Source: Gnetum montanum (taxonomy: Eukaryota > Streptophyta > Gnetopsida > Gnetales > Gnetaceae). From it: DNA of 64,000 bases. The DNA lies in NCBI GenBank assembly GCA_015680685.1, contig MNCI01033639.1, forward strand, positions 268,323 through 332,322. Direction: 5' to 3'. Shown in pieces: positions 56,340-64,000 of this stretch. Position numbers and translations under genes: made by a program. Numbering within the stretch: the first letter of the stretch is position 1; the number at the start of each line of letters is the position of its first letter. Under the pieces are notes generated by a model. That model saw only the letters and a program-made list of their open reading frames with translations, was not told the DNA's origin and made no database searches.

Positions 56340-57990
56340 GGTATTCACTATGACATCTCATTCCCATATGTCATGGTAAATGTCAAATATACATTACATT
56401 TGACATTATACATACAAAATAACAAGTAAAATGGAAAAGAAAAAATGCTTTATTTATGTAGAACAATGCATCTTGGTCATGCTTTGATGGTTCTTTATAG
56501 TTTTCTTCCTTCAGCATCTATACCTTAGAGGCAATCTAATACTACCATCATGGTTAGGCCTACAATCAACTAGAAGGGATGGCTAATAACCATCCTATCC
56601 CACTTTACCTAGTACCTATTACTTGCCTTTACTAGCTCCACAACTCCAGGTTGATATGACCTCTATATGCCAAGTAAAAATGCCTAGGTCAAATCCTCAA
56701 GATTCCCTTGAAAAACATGTCCATTATTAAAATATGTCCTTTTGAGTCTTAATTACAACTTACCCTTTTGGGTCTTACTAAATCATTTACTACGAAGACA
56801 TCATCTTTATTATGGATCAACATAATTTGAAAATGAATTCAAAATAATCTACCTCCTCTAGATTTTGTTAATCCTTCAATGAGTTCATGATCTTTTTTAG
56901 CTCTAGTGTTTCTTGCATGGTCCAATGCTTCAATACTTTGATTTCTTCTTTTTACTTGAGACTGAATATCTTAATGTTCTCATGCTTCATTAGTCATAGT
57001 AGCATAATTAGTGAATGAATACTATCCATCCACATCATCGATTCTTGAATTCTAGGATTTGACTTGTAAGATTCAAACTGGCCAATAGACTTTCATGTTG
57101 AATTGATGGGAACATCCTATTCAAATTAGGTTCCTCTTTCATGAGTTTTTTAAAATGTTTATATTTTGAGAATTGATAAAAAGTACTTATAACTCTTTCA
57201 TTAAAGTCTTCACAAAGGATGAACTATATTGGGTTAAGATTGATATGATTTAGAAATAGTTTATTCTTTAAGCTTTCCTCTATTTGGATGATCAAGTAGC
57301 CCACTTGACAAAGTATAAAATATCTAGTCATGTTGATTTAGCAATTAAATGTGTGTTGACCACCCATACATATCTTCCTAATGACTAGATTTTAAATATC
57401 AATTCCAAGGCTATATGGCTCTTTAGAATCTTAATAGTTCTTTCTTCCCCATAATCTGATGTTCTAGAATTCTGAAAATCATATCTTCTAATCTTCATTG
57501 AAACCTGTGTATTAATTTCAACTTGGCTTATTTATAAAATATTATGCAACCATCCATGTTGTGGCTCTTGTAATAAGCTAATCTATATGGCTCAAAACAA
57601 TAACTTCCACAAGAACACCTTTGTATTCTAAATTTTTCAAATCAACTTGGAATTGATATAAGAATTTCCATGACAAGACTTCTTGTTGACACAAGACATA
57701 AGTATTTAAATCTTGTAACTCTATTAGCATTTATTAGTATCAATACTCATGTCAATCCAAGGCCCATGGTGGACATAGTGCATGTTGTTTTTACTAGCTA
57801 GGAATCTTGCAAGCATGTTGTATATTAAAACTTTCATTCTTCTTCTTTGATTCTCTCTTCGATCATTTCTTATCATGGGTACCATACATCATGTTAGAAT
57901 AAGATTATGATTCTTTGTGATGTTCTGCTATATGATCTAGTTGTAGGCTAAATTGCTAGACTGCTTTTTCATCATTCTAGTTCATCAACC
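56340..57990. other. No gene recognised; probably further decayed gypsy
   Basis: Continuation of the minus-strand gypsy element is expected here, but no RT or RNase H motif could be recognised. The region is full of stops in all frames. Confidence 0.3.
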
Positions 57991-57995
57991 AATTC

Positions 57996-58233
57996 TACCA
58001 ACTAACTGATCAATTAGTTAGATTGGTAACAATTAGTTATATTACTTAGACTCTTAATTGCTTTTTCTACCCACCTTAGGACACTAACTCCAGCAATGTA
58101 GTTAATGATACATTAGAATTAGTGACCTAAGACTATCTATCTGCAAAGGTTGAGCACTGAATATTAAGACCCAACTAATTCTCCCAAATAACTGATCAAT
58201 TAGTTGGATTGGTAACAATTAGTTGGATGGCTG
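57996..58233. repeat. Two copies of a ~40-bp motif, 193 bp apart
   Basis: AACTGATCAATTAGTT followed by GATTGGTAACAATTAGTT occurs near 57996 and 58189. The first half is close to a palindrome. It may be part of a small MITE-like or tandem element. Confidence 0.5.
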
Positions 58234-58239
58234 AAAACG

Positions 58240-59345
58240 CTAGATTTGTTAGTCCTAATAATTAGACTATTTGGCATGGTTAGTTTGTCTAAGTTATAGC
58301 CTTTTAAGGCATGATTTAAGGTATCACCTACTTATATGTTCAGTCTAACCTCACCATTGAGTTTAGAAGGCTAAAAAAAATATTAGAAATGACTATTCAA
58401 ATGCTAGAAATGAACATTGTATGCTTGAGCTATGTTGAAATTGAGGTTTCAGAGGTCTTTAGGTACTATGTTAGGAAAGAATTAAAAAATAATTCTTGGA
58501 AGTTCATGGAGTATATACAACTTAGCCATTATGGCCAAAAGATCAAAATATTTTGGAATCATTCACTAAAAAGGACTTATGGAATAATAAGTTATGGCTT
58601 CTAAAGTTTAAAACTTTATGCATGAAAATCAAGACTTCCTAAGAGATCATCCATCCTAGTACTACTATAAGATGAGCATGCTTGATTATGAAATTTTCAT
58701 CTTCTTTGCTACCAACCCATAAATTTGACCTAGTTGTTAATTTTTGCTACATTTTCATATTTTGATTTTATCACTTTGTTATTTAATAGTTTAGGAATTT
58801 TGCATTAATTGACAAAGAAATTTCTAGTGGCTGAAATTGTTGAAGGAGGTAGGATCTTGCAGCATCAAAAGTTACCAAAGAAGGTAGTATCCTATGGTAC
58901 TAACAATCACCAAAGAAGGTAGAATCTTGTGATGCCAATGATGTCTACAAGATACTTCGAGGGGGACAAGATCCTATGGCACCACCAGTGTCTATCAACA
59001 ATACTCATGGCCATCACATACTATTCATATTTTTGACAAGTTTCCTAATAAGGGTTTTGGTAGAAGCAATGATGACAACAATGATGGTAGGCAAGGAAAG
59101 TTGAGGAAAGCAACATTAGTGGTGAATAGTCTACAACAATAAGTGAAGAGACAATACGACATAGGAGGACTGCATGGCCCCTTGTAGGGCCCACATGATC
59201 CTTGGCAGGCCAACATGGCTTACATGCTAGTGCAACCCTACTAAATAAACTTTTATTTATTTATTTAATATTTATTTAATTTATATTTTAAAAATTATTT
59301 TTTATTGTATAATATATACTGAGATACATGCATATGTTAAAAAAA
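58240..59345. other. No gene; short ~40-bp repeats at 58847-58990
   Basis: Imperfect units of AAAGAAGGTAGTATCCTATG type occur three or four times at 58847-58990. The open frame 58389-58604 has no recognised homologue and is probably chance. Confidence 0.35.
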
Positions 59346-59349
59346 AAAC

Positions 59350-59510
59350 TGGAAGCATTTACTCTAATGGTTGACATATCAATGGTTACGAGCTAGGCTT
59401 GCTAAATTGGAGGTTACGCGTTTGATTGAAACCCATCAAAATATGGGTAAGAGTTTGATTTCGGTAAGGGAAGGTTTTGGGTTCAATTACAAATCCTAAA
59501 TTTTTTTAAA
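59350..59510 (+). mobile_element. Possible tRNA-derived SINE
   Basis: TGACATATCAATGGTTACGAGC (about 59372-59393) resembles a tRNA A-box and D-arm, and GTTTGATTGAAACC (59420-59433) resembles a B-box, about 30 bp apart. An A/T-rich tail follows. Direct repeats were not confirmed. It does not fold as a full tRNA by eye. Confidence 0.3.
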
Positions 59511-60518
59511 AAATTAATTAACCTGTTATTATTTTATTAAGGCATTTATAATGAGAAACTTAAATGGTGATATCTCCCAAACGAGAAGTCTCATCAAGAT
59601 TAAATTTATACCATTAGAATTATCTTGACAAGTACTATCCATTAGGCATGGTTTTAGGTCCAAAAACTTGTCATTGATGTCTTCCTTTGCATTTTCCTTC
59701 TCTAGGACTTTTCTCTCACCTTCAAAGGCTTTGTAATCCTTGCCTTTAGAAAGATTTATGACCTCTATTGTATCCTTCAAATCAATGGGTATCCAATTCC
59801 AAAATTATCTTCCAATTTTTGAAAGATATGTCAAAATTAGTGTTCAAAGGGAATTTCAAATTCTAGGAAGAGAGAATTCATCTAAGCTTGAGAATTTGGA
59901 GTGATTCTTTGCAATTGAGATGAGAGTTATCCAATTGAACGCAATTTTCATCAATGCCAAGCTACTATGATACAAATTTGATGAGGAGCTTCCATGGGTT
60001 CCATTATCCAAGCTCTTTTAATGTTATAAAATAGCAAGTTACAAATGCATAGAATCTCTTTGAAGTTACACCCTTTTCATCCTTTGAGTCTTTCCTTAGT
60101 CTAAGAAATACCCAATCACCAATTCGTTAACATTTTTATTAAAGAAAGAGGCTATACAGTTTCAAGCCAAAGGAGACCATAGAAATTTATGGATGTATGA
60201 ACAACATGGACTCATTGTCTGTTTAAACCAAAGAACCATACCTGAATGTCAACATTGTACTTCAAAGGTAAAATCCAAACATTAGCAATCGATATGATAT
60301 TATTCATACCACCATCATGAACAATTATTGGGTGACAAGAAAAATAAATTAATCACACAAAGAAATGGTAAAAATATGAACGATGGTGTAAAACAAAAAT
60401 AAGAAAGATTAAAGAAATGTGCAAAAAAAATGTGTAAAACAAAAATATGTAAAACAAAAATGTGTAAAGCAAAAATGTGTAAAACAAAAACTTAGAAAGA
60501 ATTGATGGCCTTCAATGG
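59511..60518. other. No gene recognised
   Basis: The open frame 59529-59780 on the minus strand is Lys/Glu-rich and without known family. At 60420-60490 a short tandem repeat AAATGTGTAAAACAAA (about 17-bp period, 4 units) is seen. The rest is non-coding. Confidence 0.35.
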
Positions 60519-61800
60519 TTAGTTGAGGTGGCCATCTCTCCCATGACTTAGTTGGAAGGAGGAGATTCGAAATAATGAGCAAGGTTGCCCACTTACAAAG
60601 GTAGCATATGTTCTAGCTAGCCTAATATCATGGAAAGGTTTTGTTTGTTGCACATTGACTAACAGTATCTTATTTAGGCTCTCAAGTTTATATATGGTCA
60701 TGGCCCTTAAAGAAAAAGTTGCATAGATAATGTAAGGTCCTTCCCACAATGTTTAAAATTTGGTACGTTGTGACACATGTGTGGGGTTTCAATAAAGAAC
60801 CTTATCTCTTGGTTGGTACTTAACTCTCTTAATTCTTCGATTATGACATTGTTTATTAAATGCCTTATGCAACTCATTAGATGACAAAGTAGTTAATCGA
60901 TTCTCATCTAGCAAGAGTCATTAACTTTTATTTTTGTGCTAGATTGAGGTCAATGTTGAGGTCACATGCCATGGTTAGTGTACGGAGCTCAATTTGGATA
61001 GGGAGTGTTGGAAGTTTTCCATACACTAACTTGTATGGAGAGTAGCCTATAGGGAGTTTCCATGTGGAGCAGTATGCCCAAAGAGCATCATTCAGTTTAG
61101 TGCTTCAGTCTCACCTATATTTGCTAATAATTCTAGTTAGTATCTTGGTAATATCCTTGTTGGTGACCTCGGCTTGACCGTTTGCTTAGGGGTGGTATGG
61201 TGTAGTTAATTTGTGCTCAACCCCTAAGCGTTGCATTAGCTTTCGAAAAGTTGCACCTGTAAAATGTGTAGTACCATTATCTAAGATAAGTGCACATGGC
61301 ACACCAAACCTGTTAATGACTTGTTGTTGAACAAATTGTGTAACTATAGATGATGTGAAATCTTTAACGGCAGCTACTTCAGCCCATTTTGTTAAGTAAT
61401 CTACGGCAACTATGATGTAAGCATTTCCATTAGGTAATTGGTGTAATGGGCCCCACAAAATCAATTCCCCAAATGTCGAAGGATTCTAGCAGTTGAATCC
61501 ATTGTTGCAAACCCTCCATTCTAGTAGTCATTCCCCCATCACTTTGATAGTGTTCACAAAATTGGATGAATTGATGGGTGTTCTGAAACAAGGTAGGCCA
61601 ATAATACCCTGCAAGCAGGATCTTAATAGCCATTTGTCTCTTAGCATAGTAACCCCCACAAGGGCCCTCATAAGCATCTTGGAGAACTCTTAGTTGATCT
61701 CCATTGAGAACACACCATCGAACCAAGCCATCAGGATATACTTTGTAAAGTTGTCCATTAATTTTCATAAAGTACTTGCCTCTGTGAAGAAACTATTGTT
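60519..61800 (-). pseudogene. Athila-like gypsy element: integrase
   Basis: The zinc-binding part (61500-61700) has DAYEGPCGGYYAK and FCEHYQ, where His and Cys ligands have become Tyr. The catalytic core shows GIDFVGPI, ALILDNGTTHFTG (Asp kept) and, after an in-frame stop, ANGQAEVTNK (Glu kept), so the DDE residues themselves survive. YSPYKLVYG and IELRTLTMACDL-type pieces (about 60950-61060) and WEGPYIIY (60730) complete the C-terminal part. It is the best preserved integrase in the window. Confidence 0.85.
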
Positions 61801-61930
61801 TCTTCTAAGGTCTAACTCTTGTGGTGTTTGTTGGGTAAGGAGATAGGTTAGAATGCTACTATACTAGTTTGTCTTCGTGGGTGATTGGTCATTCACTACA
61901 CCTGCAAAGAGGAACTCATCAGGGAAGTGA

Positions 61931-62300
61931 TCAAAAAATAGGATACTCATCCTCTTTACTATCCCAACTCAACTGAGATAAATGATCAGCAACTACATTC
62001 TTAGTGCCTTTATGGTTGACCATTGTTAGATCGAACTTTTGTAGGATTACTAGCCATCGTATAATACAGAGGCTTACCATTGGCTTATTCATGAGGAATC
62101 GAACTGCACTATTATCTATGTATATGAATACCTTGTATCCTAATACATAGTGCCTAAATTTTTCTAGTGCAAACACTATAGCCATTAATTCTTTTTCCAT
62201 AGTAGTGTACTTAAGTTTTGCACCAGCTATACTTCTACTTGCACAGTGGATGTAATAAGACTTTTATGATCATCTAACTATGTAAGTATAGCTCCTAAGG
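61931..62300 (-). pseudogene. Athila-like gypsy element: RNase H
   Basis: The open frame 61931-62200 includes MEKELMAIVFALEKFRHYVL, VFIYIDNSAVRFLMNKP, LVILQKFDLTMVNHKGTKNV and ADHLSQL. This is the second half of the gypsy RNase H with its catalytic Glu and Asp. The N-terminal strand (NASNYALGAIL) lies just upstream at about 62285-62320, across a stop. Confidence 0.85.
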
Positions 62301-62960
62301 CATAGTTAGATGCATTTATCATGACATGGAACAGTTTGGATGAGTTAGGAGCTTGTAGAATGGGTGTTTCTACCAACCTCTACTTCAAAGTATGGAAGGC
62401 TAGTTTGCATTCCCTGGTCCACTCGAAGGGTACGTCCTTTTTTGTTAACGCTACCAATAGTTTGGACCCCTTCAAAAAATTTTCTATGAATCTCCTATAG
62501 TAGCCAGTGTGTGCAAGGAATAACCGAATGTCTTTGACAGTTTTTGGTTGACGAGCAATTCCTTGGATGACCTTGATTTTCTCAAGATCTACCTCTATCC
62601 GTGCATCTAAAATTTTATGCTCGAGTACTATGCCTTCTTAGACCATTAAATGGGTTTTCTACCAGTTGAGCTGTAGATTAGTCTCTATACATCTTTTCAG
62701 CACTTGCTCTAACCGGACCAAGGCTTGATCCAAACTTGCTCCATAAGTGGAGAAATCATCCATAAAGACTTCCACACCATTTCCTACTTGCTACTGGAAT
62801 ATACTTAGAACTAAGCGTTGAAACGTGGTAGGGGCATTGCAAAAGCCAAACGGTATTTATTTGTATGCAAACGTTCCCCTAGAACTGGTGAACTTAGTTT
62901 TGGCTTGATCTTCTAGGGCTATTTGTATTTGGTTGTATCCGCTATAGCCATCCAGAAAAA
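62300..62960 (-). pseudogene. Athila-like gypsy element: reverse transcriptase, 5'-truncated
   Basis: Minus-strand order: SGYNQIQIALEDQAKTKFTS (after motif A), IPFGFCNAPTTFQRL, the intact catalytic VEVFMDDFSTYG at about 62755-62780, LKRCIETNLQLNW, IKVIQGIARQPKTVKDIRLF and YYRRFIENF. CNAP-TFQR with FMDDFS is typical of Athila-like and related plant gypsy RTs. The fingers and protease are missing: motif A is reached almost directly from the gag-like segment. Confidence 0.8.
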
Positions 62961-62999
62961 TATAATAGCGGTGTCAAGTTTGAACGGGGCTCTAAAGCT

Positions 63000-64000
63000 T
63001 TAGTTGATATGGAGGTGTCCAAAGACTCAATCATTTGAGGTTGCAAAGGCTTAGTTGGACTATTGGTTTTGAAGAAAGATCTTTTCTTTGTACGATTGTC
63101 AGAACCAATAGTAAGTTGAGGATTAATAGCCCTTGTAGCATTGCGTTACTGTGGTTGAGTAGGGAGTTCACCTTGTATTGCTGGAGCAGGTGGTAATGGA
63201 GCTATTGATGGGAGAGACGTGGCTGGATTGGAAAGATGGTACACTTGTGGAATGTCGCTCCTAGGAGAAGAAGTCCTATAGTATTCATGGGCTTGGTAGT
63301 GATGTTGGGGAGTAACGTGACCAACTGAGTCATGTGGAAAGATTGGATGTTGCACGTAATATCCATATGGGTTAGGTTGCCAGTAAGGATATTGTTGCCT
63401 TGGTGGTGGCATTCCCCATAATTGTCGGTGCTACCACTGTTGATGCTGCTCAATTAGTTATGGTGGAGTTTCACTTGGGTAATACATTAGAGGTTGGTGG
63501 AATTGCCTTGGGTTACCTTGGGGATAAGGTAACTGTTGGGATGTTTGTTGTTTGTTTAAACATGGATTAAGTGCATACACCCTAGACTCCTGTAAATGTA
63601 AGATTACAAGGCAACATCCCTTAGGATGGTTGTATTGATAGATCTCATATCCATTATCATCATCCGTATTTGAGTCCGCAACCTCCTCAATAATAACAAC
63701 TTTACCCTTACCCTTGTTACGTGCATTTTCTGCTTTTCTCTTTTTACTTTTATCATGATCACTACCTCGCTCCCTAGACTTCTCTACTACTTTGAGCATA
63801 GTTTGAAACCTACTATCTAGGGAGTCCCACATTTGTTCTACATTTGCCAATACTTCTGATACTAACTTTTGAATAGGCAAGGTTTTCCTATTTACCATCT
63901 CTTCAGGTGGTGGTGACTCTTCTTCATCCTCACAAAATCTTACTCCCTTCTTTCAGAAGGAAGGATCTTGGTTGTATTCTTCCACACTCTTTCTTTTTCT
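63000..64000 (-). pseudogene. Gag-like, Gln/Pro/Tyr-rich segment, runs off the right edge
   Basis: A minus-strand coding stretch enters from beyond base 64000 (RKRKSVEEYNQDPSF, then a stop). It continues with MVNRKTLPIQKLVSEVLANV at 63898, a basic NLS-like KSKKRKAENARNKGKGK, an acidic DSNTDDDNGYEIY, and a Gln/Pro/Tyr-rich tail (PPPRQQYPYWQPNPYGYYVQ at about 63350-63410) ending at 63146. No capsid fold or zinc knuckle is seen. Position before RT suggests the N-terminal polyprotein of the Athila-like element; a captured host fragment is the alternative. Confidence 0.45.

Noticed and set aside
58389-58604. Small plus-strand coding gene
   Set aside because: No motif, no context and average composition for chance open frames in AT-rich DNA.
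59350-59440. A tRNA gene
   Set aside because: Only box-like words fit; acceptor and anticodon stems cannot be paired convincingly.

Overview
The window looks like a transposon-dominated stretch of a large plant genome. Evidence for a plant: Tat-type and Athila-like Ty3/gypsy elements, Ty1/copia elements, an endogenous caulimovirid (plant pararetrovirus) remnant, TTTAGGG-type degenerate telomeric repeats, and three exons of a MIKC-type MADS-box gene. The sequence is AT-rich, almost every element is old and full of stop codons, and 64 kb contains no intact host gene. This suggests a large, slowly purged genome such as a gymnosperm's, but that is inference.

Region 1 (1-15.5 kb): a decayed Tat-clade gypsy element on the minus strand. 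From right to left it shows a 5' LTR/PBS zone, gag, protease, then (after a gap of nearly 6 kb) RT, RNase H, the second archaeal-type RNase H that marks the Tat clade, and integrase. The gap between protease and RT holds gene A, a plus-strand, intron-containing pseudogene. Its first recognisable domain is FCP1/NIF-like (HAD phosphatase), followed by an unassigned domain, a helical region and an acidic tail.

Region 2 (15.5-26.1 kb): gene B, a second collinear copy with matching intron positions, again lies directly left of, and antisense to, a second decayed Tat protease-gag. A 1.4-kb LTR element with a perfect ATTAG target-site duplication has landed in its 3' flank. The repeated unit (antisense spliced gene + protease-gag) is the most unusual feature of the window.

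Region 3 (26.1-29.6 kb): a truncated caulimovirid coat protein-protease-RT block running into a 961-base assembly gap, then MADS-box exons 2, 3 and 4 (pseudogenised). Region 4 (29.6-36.1 kb): a complete LTR retrotransposon with 582/581-bp LTRs, a tRNA-Met PBS, a PPT and a 5-bp AAATA duplication. It sits 11 bp downstream of the MADS exon-4 donor and carries no recognisable gag-pol.

Region 5 (36-41.5 kb): a minus-strand copia remnant and a LINE endonuclease fragment. Region 6 (41.5-52.6 kb): a macro-tandem array of roughly 1.3-4-kb units, several with interstitial telomere-like tracts. Region 7 (52.6-64 kb): a copia RT fragment abutting a gypsy integrase, a possible SINE, and an Athila-like gypsy element whose gag-like segment is joined directly to mid-RT.

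No bacterial features, CRISPR arrays, rRNA or credible tRNA genes were seen. Interpretations come from reading the sequence by eye; no database search was possible.
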